DNA of 64,000 bases. Source: Isoetes taiwanensis. Lineage: Eukaryota; Streptophyta; Lycopodiopsida; Isoetales; Isoetaceae. The translations under genes and the position numbers were made by a program. Below the pieces are notes generated by a model. It did no database searches and was not told the origin of the DNA. It worked only from the letters and a program-made list of their open reading frames with translations. The stretch spans positions 35,754,128-35,818,127 of the forward strand of contig JAJEKV010000002.1 in assembly GCA_021234155.1 (NCBI GenBank). Reading direction: 5' to 3'. Below are positions 35,311-46,946 of the stretch, piece after piece. Positions within the stretch are counted from its first letter, which is position 1. Each line of letters begins with the position of its first letter.

Positions 35311-35934
35311 AAGCAAACCCATGCAAACATCACATAATGCATTCTACATCTACATAACCATCTACAGAATGCTATTCCAGACTCTGCGGCACTTTGTTTT
35401 CCTGTGTTATGACACCCTCGGTTCTTTGTGAGAGGTAAGTCAACAATTGTAGATTTCACTATCTCCGCTGCTTGTGGATTTTGTAGATGTCTCCTGCTAA
35501 ATGGACCTTAATTTGAAGCATAAAGGTAGCACAGTTCTATAACTGGATTTTCTTATCCATTTGTATCACCCTTTTGATTTTGAGCACAGAAGCTAACTAT
35601 AACCAGATGTTGCTTCTTATTTTCAGACAGAGAATTATCTACACCTAACAACAACGATATGTTCCTTCTAATTTACAAAGCGAAGAAGCTAATTAAAAGC
35701 AGAAAACAAATGACATTCACAGTCTAGCACTCAACGTGTCAGCAGAAAACAGTCAGCAGAAAACAAATGACATAACAAATGCCTCAAACAGATTATGAAT
35801 GGCAAACAAAGATCCTTTACTTTTCTGTTCTTAGAGGGTGCAACACACCAAAATCCATCCATATCCACTAAATTGCTTAGATAATGCTTGCAGTTGGTGT
35901 CCTTTAAACAAGACGAGTACTTCTACTTTTTAAC

Positions 35935-36499
35935 TGATTCTCTTTCTTAATAAGCTGCTTGATGCTCTTACCATGCTAGTAATTAATGGTTCTGCAAATG
36001 CCATTGAACTGCAGATTCTGAATGGGAAGTTTAATGAGGTGACCAAACCTGGGATATGAAGACATGATTTAAAAGAATGTCCCGATGACATGTTCAAACG
36101 TATTGAAGCAATGTGATTTAGCTTGGGAAATTCTGAGGAACTCTTACAGAGGGCTGGTTAAATTCCAAATTTAGCAGCGTAGTTTGGAACTTGCAGGAAA
36201 TTTTCCTGCCATAGAATAGGGGCATCTGTTCCTAGTGGTTAGATTTCTAGATGAGCTAGGCAAGTTGAGCCTTGTAGGACATCTTTCTTTGATGTGAAAA
36301 GGGCTTCTTTGAGTACTTGGAATGTCTGTCTAAGTATTAACTTCATATACGTGAACCTACTTTATGTGATTGAATCCATTACAGGGTTATGGCCTAACTG
36401 AGTCACGAAGCTATAAGATGATTGATGTTGAAAGTGGAGCACCTCTTCTACCGGGAAAACAAGGTGTATGATGGCTCCGGGGTCTCAATGTGATGAAAG
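35935..36499 (+). pseudogene. captured 4-coumarate:CoA ligase-like fragment
   Basis: The exon-like segment 36385-36499 follows an AG and ends before a GT. It reads GYGLTES, then MIDVESGAPLLPGKQGV, one stop, then WLRGLNVMKG. This matches the adenylate-forming core of 4CL-like acyl-CoA synthetases (the YGxTE box and the following GELWxRG region), with some 20 residues missing after TES. A weaker upstream match, VINGSANAIELQ near 35970-36005, fits the preceding SGGAPL region. The stop and deletion make it a pseudogene. It sits next to the BAHD fragment on the opposite strand. Confidence 0.65.
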
Positions 36500-37256
36500 G
36501 TAAAGGAAGTAAATGCATGCACGATTTTGAGTTCTGAGCTTAATTGATAGTAAAGCATTTTATTCAGAGATCTGGCATTGCATTCGCCTCTGCAGGTTGA
36601 AAACCGCAATTTTGAAATAGAGACTTTATACCTAAGTGTAGCCGCAAGGAGAAAGAAAACACGCGATGGCTGCCGTGATTCTTTTCTTTGGCATCGAATG
36701 AAAATTATGCTAGCATTTGAAGACGGAGCTAGCATTAACTAGGCCGGATTTGAAGACTGTGTTGACTAGATTAGCATCAACTAGGGCGGAATTGAGCCCA
36801 GAGAATGATTTCGGAAGCCAAATAATATCCAAAGAAAATTGGAGAAAATGACGACTAATTTCTAAAACTGTAAAACGTGTTTGCCGAGAAGTGAAAACAG
36901 ACTTACTAATTGAGCGATTTCAGTGCATAGTGGGCGTTGGAGCTGTGCGACCTTGTGCGCCTAAGAGCCACCAGCACCCCTCTAAGCGAAGGTAAGCAAA
37001 AAAACACCTCTCTAGTGTGATTTTCTCCGACGAAGATTTTTAGGCGGCAAACAGAAATAGAATTCATTTTGACGCTACTTTGACGTTGGGTGCGTTAAAT
37101 AAAATTGCGTCAGATGCAATAGTCCAAATCATTTTATATATTTTATATATATATGGAGTACTAGTACTAATGAAAAAAAAAAAAAAATAATAGTTAAAAT
37201 TTTGTTTTTATGCAATGTTAATTTTACATTAGCATTATGTATTAGATTACGTATTA

Positions 37257-37553
37257 GATAATTCATGTGTGGGGGCCCTTTACGCCCCATAAAATTTGAG
37301 GCAGCCCCGCCAGACGAGGCGGGGCACGATGAAAATAATAGTTAAATTTTTGTTTTTATTCAAATACAATGTTAATATCACATTAGCATTATGTATTAGG
37401 TAATTCATGTCTAGGGGCCCTTTACGCCCCATAAAATTTGAGGCGGCCCCGCCAGACGAGGCGGGGCACGAGCGGCGGAGCCGCGAGTGCGTCGCCGAGT
37501 CTGGTGGGCCGCCGAGAATTTTGGGGGCGTAAAGGGCCCCCACACATGAATTA
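37257..37553. repeat. GC-rich fold-back element (MITE-like)
   Basis: TAATTCATGTGTGGGGGCCC and the following TTTACGCCCC near 37258-37290 are matched in reverse complement at 37515-37551. The left end is partly duplicated: 37257-37335 recurs at 37400-37470. The interior holds GC-rich self-complementary GAGGCGGGGC-type motifs. It sits between the captured fragments and the transposase promoter. Confidence 0.7.
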
Positions 37554-37832
37554 CCAAACGTAATGAACGTTTGTTTCATATTACGTCCGATATCTGGCTA
37601 TGGTTGGAGCTACGATATGGCTATGGCTATAATTTTGTATCACTTTAAACGTAGTCTGATAATAAGGGCAATTTGCTAATTTCTTTAAATACAATGGGCA
37701 TTTTGATAAATCCCTTAAAATATAAGGGCGGTTTTAAAAATTTTCCTTTACGTATTTTAAGGCATAATGTATTTTAATGTAATTGTGTTTTTCATGGTTT
37801 ATTTTCCAGTTTGGTTGTGTCTTCCATTGCTC

Positions 37833-40800
37833 ATGGCTTCATCTAATATTGAGAGTTCCAATGTTGATTCACATGATTCTAGTAGTGAGCCTATGCTACC
37901 TATAGACTTGCTACCCAGGTAAGAACATAGCTTATGATTTGGTATTAATTTCATGTTAAATGCATCATTTTTTTCTTTTTGTGTGTAGGGAGCTTAGTTC
38001 CTCTTCACGCTCTTCAAAAAGTAAACGCATGGCAGCGCTTTATGATGATCCCATTCAAAGGCAATATAAACAAGTTGGGACTTGTTGGTGTAAACAATGC
38101 AAAGGGACAAAGGCAAAGATATATTCTATTAGAGAGCAGCATAGATTAAAGCATGGTTGGATGAGGAATGCACCACCGCCAAGCGACGAGGAGCGTCGTG
38201 TTCGACGTGAAGCCGAGGAGGTACTATCTATTTATATTGAATTAAAATTAATTTTGCTTAGGATCATTTTAGCTTATTTCGAGAAACATAATTTGCAGTA
38301 CATTGAGTTAATCCGTAACCATCCAAATCTTGAAAAGAAAGTTGATATTCAACTATCTTCCGGATCATCTTCAGATAATACAACATCTGTTACTGGCATA
38401 ATGGATGATAGCTCATCGAGTAAGGATAGTACAAGTGGAGGAGATGATGTTGAACCACTTGTGTTAGGACGCACTAGAGGAAAATCAATTGCCTTAACTT
38501 TAAGAGCTCATTTCGAGAAGGGAACATACACAGTTACTCATGCAGATGAGACCGACGGAGATTTTACTAATGAAATCCCTGATTCCCTCAAAGCCGTTAT
38601 TATTCCATTTGACCGCAGGACAATGGGATGTTGGGATGGACAACTACCTTCTATGTTAGAGGAGTTTATATATTGGGGCCATAAATACATGATTGCACCA
38701 TCAAAGCTTTTACCGAGGCAAAAGTGGGGGTTTGTATATTTTAGATCATGTCAATGTGCGGCCGGAGAAATAGCAATATTGATGGCATATGGCGGTCCTT
38801 CGTACCCATGGGGTACATGGCAAAAACTAGCATCCTTCATGCCAAGCATGTCTACTTATGGCATGACACTGAATGCTGCATCTTGGTTGGAGCGTAGAAG
38901 TCAGGGGCAAAATGTTTATCGCAATGAGTTGATTTTTGTTGATGGCCGGCCAAGTCTTCATGGGAATATTGCAGGTCTCATAAATAGCTCACGTAATCGT
39001 CCAGAGTTGACAAATGCAGATTTTGAGGAGACAGATGACCATGACTTGCATTATATGCATGGTCATGTCGGACCATATGTTCGTGTTTGTGCTAAGCGGA
39101 GTCTAAAACCAGGGGATGAACTGTTTATTAACTATTCTTTTAGGAGGACTGTCCCAAGACGAAGACAACGTCAACAAAAGGGTGACCCTATTGTAGTTCC
39201 TTATGGACGGAAACATAACCCTAGACCTAAGACCATAAGTTGAAATGATGTATGCACTTCGGTGCGATTTTACATCGTGTACATAATATTATGATATAAA
39301 TTTGTTAGTGTCCAGTTATTTTACTATCGTATACTCTTGCGCATATGTGATCTCATGCAATATAATGTATCATGTATGTGTCTGAGACGAATATTGATGA
39401 TTATTTATTTCAATTGATTAAAGGTTAAATGAGGGTAATGGTTAAGGATATGAAGTTAGAATAACAACTAACCTTGAAACAACCACTAATTTGAGATTGT
39501 TTTATGTTTGGCAGCCCATAGAGGATGAGGGGCAGTCCTCGGATGATGATGGTGAGGCCGGAGTAAAAGTTTCCTCCTCAGGCAGTGAGTTTTGCCCTGA
39601 ACCTGGATTGTTTGATACAATACAAAATTATTTTCCCGCCATGGACGAAATGGATGTAGATGAGTCAGACAACATAACTTGCACAGGGAAGGTTCTATAT
39701 TCAGAGGCTAGTAAGCCTTTATATCCTGGTGCAAACACATCTCGCTTAGCAACATGTTTGCTCATCCTAAACTTGCAACATAAATCCGGTTGGAGTAATA
39801 GTAGTGTGTCAGAGCTTTTCAGGTATGTTATTCCTTATATTTGAATATGATATCAATTGTATTTTCCTATCAATTTCTTTATCTTTGGGTTGACACTTTG
39901 TTCTCTTTTTTTAAGTTTGCTTGGTGAGATACTTCCAAGTGACAATTGCCTTCCTAAAAATAGAAGGGAGGCAAGAGAGTTACTACGAGAACTGGGGTTG
40001 GAATATAATTGCATACATGCATGTCCAAATGATTGTGTTCTATTTCGTAATGAGTACAAGCATATGCAAGAATGTCCAAAATGCAAAGAACCAAGATATG
40101 TTGACCACATGAAAACAAAAGTGCCTAAGAAGGTGTTGAGACATATGCCAATCATCCCTCGACTACAACACATGTTTAGGTCACCATCACTAGCAGCATT
40201 TATGGATTTCCATGCCACGCATAGGAGCAAAGATGGCATCATGAGAATTCCAGCAGACGGCGAAGCTTTGAGGCACATTGAAGACAAATGGCCAATTTTC
40301 AAGGACGAACCAAGAAACATACGCCTTGCACTTGGGATGGATGGTATTTGTCCATTTGGTACAATGTCATCCTCACATAGTGTTTGGCCCATTGTTGTTG
40401 TTAACTACAACATTCCACCTTGGATGGCAACTAAGCCTGGACACATGATGTTGACACTAATTGTACCAGGTATTTAAATGTTTGAGATATAATATATTTC
40501 TAGTATGTTTTTATGCATTTTTCTCATATATTTTTCACTCGTTATCAATAGGAAAGTATCAAGTAAAGAATATGGATGTTTACATGGAACCTCTTGTTGA
40601 GGAGCTAGAGACATTATGGAAAGGCATAAAAATGTACGACATTGTGAAGGCACCCCATGTTTTTACATTTCATGGGATCTTATGTTTCACGATCCATGAT
40701 TATCCTGGGTTTAGTGTAGCCTCAGGTACTTTGATCAATTTTAGTGTTCTCTTTGGTTTAATGATGTATTAATACTTATTTATGGGTCATATAGGTTTGC

Positions 40801-43234
40801 AAACTAAAGGTGCTAGTGGTTGTCCATCATGTGGTGATCAAGTTCCCTCGTACAGATCAAAACATCTATCAAAAATGGTTTACAAGGGGCATCAAAAGTA
40901 TTTGCCACATGGTCATTCTCTTCGTGGTAATGACATAACAAACCAACCAAGAGTACTAACTCCTCAAGATTGGTTGGAAAAATGGAACGATAACACCTCC
41001 AACTCTCCTCCATTGGGAATGAAGAGATTGTCAATATTCTACCGACTAGAATATTGGTGTGACCTAAAGATTGTACATTTGTTGGATCCAATGCACATTT
41101 TCAAGAATGTTGCACATTCTTTGTGGAGGCACTTGACAGGAGAATGCGAGACACTAAATGCAAGGTATGATCTCAAGGAACAGCAAATAATGTCTGAGTT
41201 ATGGCCCATCGAAAAAGATGGCAAAGCACCTCTTATTCGGCAAGGCCCATGGGTTTTGAAAAAACAAGAACTTATGCAAGTGAAAAATGTTATAAAAAAA
41301 ATGCGCACGCCTACAGGTTATGGCGCGTCTCTAAAAAGGGCTTTTACAAAGGATGATAAAATTACTGGATTGAAGACACATGATTGGCACAAATTTTTAC
41401 AGGTTATTGTTAGATCTTGTTATACTATGCATTTGGTTTTTATGCATGCAAACTAAAGTCCCATTTGTGTGGGTGCAGCATCTTCTTCCTTGTGCTATCG
41501 AAAACTGTCTTACACCATCTGTACGTACAATCATTTATAGACTTGGCAAGTTCTCTAGATGGGTTGCATCAAAGGAAATTAACGTTGAAGACATTCCTGC
41601 AATGGAAGTTGAAATTGTAGAAACTTTGTGTATGCTTGAGATGATTTTCCCCACCAGCTTCTTTGACCTACAAGTAAGTACAATATACTTATAGATTATA
41701 ACTTTGAAATATGGGAAGATTAATGTTTATATGCTAGGTGCATTTACTACTACATTTGCCACGAGAAATTATGCTCGTTGGTCCAGCTCCATCTAGGTGG
41801 ATGTTCTTTTTAGAGCGATATATGAAAGTTTTGAAAGGATTTGTGCGGCAAATGGCAAAGCCTGAAGGTTGTATTGCTGAGGGACATTTGGTACAAGAGA
41901 CATTATTTTTTCTCACTGAAGCTACGACCTCAGTACATCCTAATGCACCTAGAATATGGAAAAAAGATATCGACGAAGAGCTAGAAGGTGAAGTGTTACA
42001 AGGATTGGGTAAGGAAGGTCGAAAGCTAAGTGATGAAGAATTCTTTGCCATCAATAGGTTTGTCATTAACAATACTGAAAGCCTTGGATGATGGCATGAA
42101 TTATATGAGAAGGCTCGTGATGAAATAAAAAAGGCTAGAGAAGCATATGCACGAGAAAACAGAGTATCTCGAAGAGGGAGATTAAGATATCCAGATCATC
42201 TAGAGGATTTACCTTTATCAATGCCAAATTGGTGGTTGGTCCAAGAGATGGACAAAGCAAAGGAGAAAGGCGAGACGATATCCATTGATGACTTCAACAT
42301 TGCTTTAGGTTGTGAGAGGAAGGTAATGTTCCTATTAAAGAAATTTCAGTCCTATTTATATTTTAGAGATATCAATCTAATATATATGTTGTTGTAAACT
42401 ACGAGCAATGTTTTCCAATTTGTATTTTGTTACCAAATTATGACTAATGTTTCTTATTCTCACTTGTAGATAAGATATCATTCTTCAATGTGGGCATATG
42501 GACAACACTTTCGTATTGAGGAAGTTGATAAAGGTCGTGTCACTTTTGACTCTGGAATAATGGCTTCCTTTCTTCAAAGGAGTCAATGTAGTGCGGGGGA
42601 CATAAATCCTATTGATGGCAATGTTGATTATATTGGAGTTATTACCAAAATCATGGACTTGAACTTTCGTTCATTCCATGTGAACGTGCTAAAGGCCAAA
42701 TGGTTCAAAACACAAACCCAAGGGAGAAATCAAACCATTCGAGTACACCCTTCTGGATTCTATGAGGTAGACACTTCACATGTCTTAAGAGATCTAGACG
42801 AACCTTTTATATTTCCTAGTCAGGTGAAGCAAGTATTTTTCCATGATAATCCTAGAGATAAGAAATGGCGGATAGTGGTTCATTCACAACCAACTTCTCG
42901 AAGAGTTATTGCCATGCCTATCCTCAATGATTCTAATTGTGACACCCAAGGATCATCATCTGATATTCCACTTCCTCGTGAGTTGGAGTTGATTGACCCA
43001 GTTGAAGAAACCATTGACCACGAGCATGATTCACAATTAGAGGACCATCAAGGCCTTCAGGTAAGGTCTCCAATGCATAGCCCAGAACATTGTATACTTG
43101 ATGACTACTTTGATGAGGAGAATGACATAGAAAATGGGACAGAGAGACATGTATTGCGGCTCCCTTTGCAATTGGATGATGATGAAATAGAAGAAGTTGA
43201 GCAGGATTTGCTATATGACATTACTAAAGACTAG
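37833..43234 (+). CDS. CACTA TNP2-type transposase, multi-exon, one in-frame stop
   Basis: A consistent set of GT/AG exons can be followed: 37833-37918, 37989-38220, 39515-39822, 39916-40469, 40552-40725, 40795-41402, 41479-41673, 41738-42322 and 42470-43234. The first two encode an N-terminal Cys/His motif (CWCKQC, HRLKHGW). Exons 4-6 carry the transposase_21 (TNP2) core with DGICPFGTMSSSHSVWPI and IVHLLDPMHIFKN. The 41479-42100 part is DUF4218 (LPREIMLVGPAPSRWMFFLE). The last exon is DUF4216 (VDYIGVITKIMDLNF, VHPSGFYEVD). TGA at 42089-42091 interrupts an otherwise open exon and fits a C-to-T change of CGA. Together they would cut and move the element; this copy is probably disabled by that stop. 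Confidence 0.85.
37960..39243 (+). CDS. SET-domain reading frame nested in the transposase gene
   Basis: A 427-codon frame has its in-element start by splicing from exon 37833-37918 at 37989. It shares the Cys/His N-terminus with the transposase, then reads through the donor at 38221 into a Ser/Asp-rich linker (residues 130-165) and a SET-like domain. GNIAGLINSS (residues 335-344) aligns with the GNxARFINHS motif, with the His replaced by Ser. YVRVCAKRSLKPGDELFINY (373-392) aligns with the strand and GEEL-x2-Y end of SET domains. SET domains methylate lysines, usually on histones. Whether this one is active is unknown, because the NHS motif is altered. The basic tail has RRRQRQQKG. No stop interrupts it. 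Confidence 0.75.
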   Translation: MHHFFLFVCRELSSSSRSSKSKRMAALYDDPIQRQYKQVGTCWCKQCKGTKAKIYSIREQHRLKHGWMRNAPPPSDEERRVRREAEEVLSIYIELKLILLRIILAYFEKHNLQYIELIRNHPNLEKKVDIQLSSGSSSDNTTSVTGIMDDSSSSKDSTSGGDDVEPLVLGRTRGKSIALTLRAHFEKGTYTVTHADETDGDFTNEIPDSLKAVIIPFDRRTMGCWDGQLPSMLEEFIYWGHKYMIAPSKLLPRQKWGFVYFRSCQCAAGEIAILMAYGGPSYPWGTWQKLASFMPSMSTYGMTLNAASWLERRSQGQNVYRNELIFVDGRPSLHGNIAGLINSSRNRPELTNADFEETDDHDLHYMHGHVGPYVRVCAKRSLKPGDELFINYSFRRTVPRRRQRQQKGDPIVVPYGRKHNPRPKTIS

Positions 43235-43669
43235 TTCAATGATTTTTTTTTTAAGTATATGTCATTGTCGTTGAGGAATATTGTATTGAGATCCTCTTGA
43301 TACGATTGCTAATATTATGTATCGGTGAACTTTTAAATCATATGAGACAAGTATGATAATGCACACTTTATTGTATATTTGTAGCCTTGGCAATCTTGTT
43401 CTAGCCACATAGGTATGTATGAAATGAGGACTTTTGAGAAAATGAAAAATGTAGAGAAAGAGTAGTTATATTAAGAGTGTATAGACAAATGGTTATTTGA
43501 ATAGATGGCAAGTGTCTCTTTTGGTATCTTTACATATGGGATTATTCAAAAGGCTTAAAATGAATAGTAAAGTGCATGACTATAAGTAGAGTGCATACGA
43601 TATGAGTCAATGGTATAAAGTTAGACATAGAATCAATGATAGCATCAGCTCTAGACATAATGTACAAAC

Positions 43670-44377
43670 AAGAGTTAGATCACATGTTAGCATGAGTAGT
43701 AGAGTTCGTACTACTGAATGAGTCAATAGTAGCATCAGACATAGGGTTAGAAATAGAGTCAATAGTAGCATCTAATATAGAGTCACTGATAGAGTCAGAA
43801 TTGAAACTAATGATAGTGTCAGACATAGCATCAGAAGTAGAGGTCAACATAAAGTCAAGCATAGTGTCAATTGTAAGGTCAGAACTAGAGTCACTGGTAG
43901 AGTCAGAATTGGAACTAATGATAGTGTCAGACATAGCGTCAGAAGTAGAGGTCAACATAAAGTCAAGCATAGCGTCAATTGTATGGTCAGAACTAGAGTC
44001 AGATGACGTGTATGCTTGAACCTAATGCCAACACCTTTGACTCATAGTGCATCAGCTGTTACATCAGTTACAACGTCAGTTATAACGTCAGATTGGTTAA
44101 AATGATTTAGCATCATCTTTAGAGTCAGACATAACGTCAAAATTAGAGTCAGATGACATGTATATTTGAACCTAATGTTAACACCTTTGACTCATCGTGC
44201 ATCAGCTTCTACCTCAGCTATAACGTCAGTTGTAACGTCAGATTGGTTAAAATGATATAGCATCATCCATAAAGTCAGATATAGCGTCAGAATTAGCAGC
44301 AGAGAAATATCTAACTATAAGTGCTGCTAATAACTACAGAACATTGTTTTCACCTCAAAAAACACCAGAAATATCGT
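43670..44377. repeat. right subterminal repeat array
   Basis: Clustered AGAGTCA, TAGAGTCAG and AACGTCAG motifs occur. Two longer direct repeats lie at about 43798-43880 and 43911-43995, and another pair (ACCTAATGCCAACACCTTTG) at 44018 and 44170. This is the counterpart of the left array. Confidence 0.8.
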
Positions 44378-44421
44378 TCTGACGCTAAAACTGACTCTAA
44401 TACCCCCTTCCTCTTGTAGTG
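44378..44421 (-). repeat. CACTA right terminal inverted repeat
   Basis: It is the exact reverse complement of 30250-30293 and is followed by the TAA target duplication. Confidence 0.95.
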
Positions 44422-44486
44422 TAACTTCTACACATGTTTGTTTGTGTATAAATCGCCTTCTAATGGAATGGTGAATCCTTCATTGG

Positions 44487-44772
44487 TACAAAATGAAAGT
44501 TGGGTCTCCATTTTTATTTGAACTTTAACTTGGTGATGCCACGTGGCAATTTTTCTAATCCGGAATGGAAGTTGGGGTTCAAAAATGAACGGAATCGAAA
44601 ATGAGTAACCCAACAAACGATAAAAAGGACAAAAAGTTAGACAACCCAACTTCCATTTTGTTAGGGAATGCCATGGGGTCCCCCCTTTCCGGTTTGGAAG
44701 GGACCCCCTCCTGGCCAGTCGAGGGGCCCCCCTTCCAAATCGGAAAGGGGGTCCCTTATGGCATTCCCCAAT
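44487..44772. repeat. fold-back element family, copy 1
   Basis: ACAAAATGAAAGTTGGGTC at 44488 is repeated in reverse complement at 44639-44660 (CAACCCAACTTCCATTTTGT). Next to it a strong hairpin has arms of about 40 bp at 44664-44703 and 44724-44769, containing GGGAATGCCAT and CCCCTTTCCG. The same two parts recur, in reverse order, at 51460-51610. Confidence 0.75.
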
Positions 44773-46795
44773 ACATCTACGTGTGAGGCTCGCCTCCTAA
44801 TGGGCAATTTAGATGTGCCATTGAGCTATAGTCGTCCACGCATAATAGCTGGCCCTTATTTGCGACTGTCATCACTCTTCCTCATAATTCTTCAGATAAA
44901 AACATGGCACTGTCGTCACGATGCTGCCGCATGTAAATCGCCCCTCGTGGAACCATGCATGCCAAGACTTTCCGAGTTTTGATCCAAATTAAAATCCTCC
45001 TTCGTCACACACATGCCTTGGTTTGGTTATTCCTTTATGATATCCAACAACATAATACAAATGCGAGTATAGTCCAATATGAGTGCTCAACTTTTCAGCT
45101 ACAATATACATCACATGTTGTTTTTGATGACTCAATTTTGTATAAGGATAGGAATAAAGTTCGGAAGGAAAGCAAAAAGGATCTAGACTTGTTGCATCAC
45201 AATTGGATGATGATGAAATAAGAAGCAATGATATCGATGGGCCACACATTAATAAAAAAGTGATAAACTTACTAGCAAAAGAAGCACTGTTTCATTACTT
45301 CAAGACATCCTCTGTATTTTTGGACCATTTTAGTTGAGGTTCATCCTGGTGAGATTCATCATGCAAGGTGAGAATTCATCGTGCGTTGTTGAGCATAATA
45401 ATGATATAAGTTGTCATGTTTGTAAGAATTCACCATACTCGCACTTTTCACCTAGTTTTATAGGTTGTCATGCATGATGCAATGACTTAATTGATTTAAT
45501 TTTTGATGATGAGAACTTGCTGGATCCTTATAGTTCCATTGGCTATATGATTGTAGGATAATGGTGTTTCCCTATAGCACTGGTATTCAATTTGCCTCTT
45601 AATAAATTGTACCATGAAATAAGCAAGCCATAGATCTTTTGCACTGATTACTATTTCATCCACCCATAATTTGGTCTGATGCAGTACATGCAACAACTAG
45701 ATAGTAGTCGTAAAAGACTTGTGTATCAACGCCTTCTAGACATAAATTGGAATTTGCACTTGGCTAATTTAGAAAAACCATAAGCATCACCAAGCATCAA
45801 TGATAATAAACATGTGGTACCAAGAAATATGTACCTAATATGCAATGTAATCATCTTCTGTACGTGATTCCAAACATCATTATTGTAGGAAATAACTTAC
45901 ATGCTAAGACTGCATGGAAGATTTTTTCCTCTAAGAAGAAGCTGAAATTTGCTCCAGGTCTTGAACACCATAAAGAAACATATAGAGACAGATGTTACCG
46001 CTATAGATTGACCTTGTGGGGAAGAAAGTGATTGTAGCTCGCGCTATCATACAACATGAAGTGCTCCAGGTGCCATGTGAGAGGCGTGCAACATATTGTA
46101 AGCGAATACAAGCGGGTTGCCAAAGATTACGGTGATGTTTAAATTAACTTGGTCAAAGTTATGCGTTTTGTTCTGCTGTAGATAATGAATGTTACGACTT
46201 GGTTCAATTCATCAAAAAAGAGCACTTGTTTCCCTTTTTTATGTGAAAACTTGTACGACCATTTCTCCTAGATGCACCGCTCTATGTGAATATACTCAAG
46301 AGTGTTATGTCAAAAGGACTAGGGCTTCTTTTATGTATGGCGGCATGGAAAGTGGGGAGCTGATTATTCCAGGGGCCCAGCCGGGAGCGGGTCTGCCACT
46401 TCCAGGCCACCACAACATGGCAACTAGGAGGATGACCTGATGCTTACCTGCAGCTGACCGCTTGAGCAGAATCCTTGAGCTGTTTTCCATTTCAGAGGCG
46501 GAAGCAACGACCCAGTTGCCATGTTGTTTCAATTCATACTCAAAATGCATTGTGTCCTTTTTGTTTCTACTAGGCTAATATAATATGACGGTGATAGGCC
46601 TACCTTTTGGAATAGAAAATGATAAGGATCACATGCATTTTTCTAAAACAATATTGTCTTTCAAAGACGTTTATAAGGTGAACATATCCAATCCACCAAA
46701 AGCACGGCGGCAAGGCATTTTTTGGGTGCAGGAGAGGTGGAGCTATGGCAGACGTGCACTTAACCGTAGTAGTGTGTTCTTATCCGAAACTAGGT
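44773..46795. other. intergenic, no recognisable gene
   Basis: The stretch is AT-rich with short open frames only. No domain, RNA gene or transposon end was recognised. Confidence 0.4.
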
Positions 46796-46803
46796 CGTCT
46801 TGC

Positions 46804-46810
46804 TATAAAA
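46804..46810 (+). promoter_or_regulatory. TATA box of DUF569 copy 2
   Basis: TATAAAA lies about 50 bases before the donor of the leader intron (46859-46945) and about 140 bases before the ATG. Confidence 0.55.
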
Positions 46811-46946
46811 CCACATCCGACTTTGCACCTCTGCATCCCATCTCCTTCCGACTACCAGGTAAGCCTTAGTGACTAATCTCGCTCTTCAATAAAATACTTG
46901 CCTAAATGTTTCCTGTTTGTTAAGAACCCGTATTGATCTGTCCAGA

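Larger units (their letters stand above)
30250..44421 (+). mobile_element. 14.2-kb CACTA (En/Spm) transposon, nearly intact
   Basis: Both ends carry a 44-bp identical terminal inverted repeat starting CACTACAAGAGGAAGG (30250-30293 and 44378-44421). The target duplication TAA flanks it (30247-30249, 44422-44424). Subterminal arrays of AGAGTCA-type motifs fill 30270-30900 and 43670-44340. Inside are a TnpA-like gene on the minus strand, a TNP2-family transposase on the plus strand, a SET-domain frame, captured plant gene fragments and a nested small repeat element. The identical ends and conserved splice sites suggest a young element. One stop codon in the transposase may have silenced it. Confidence 0.95.
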
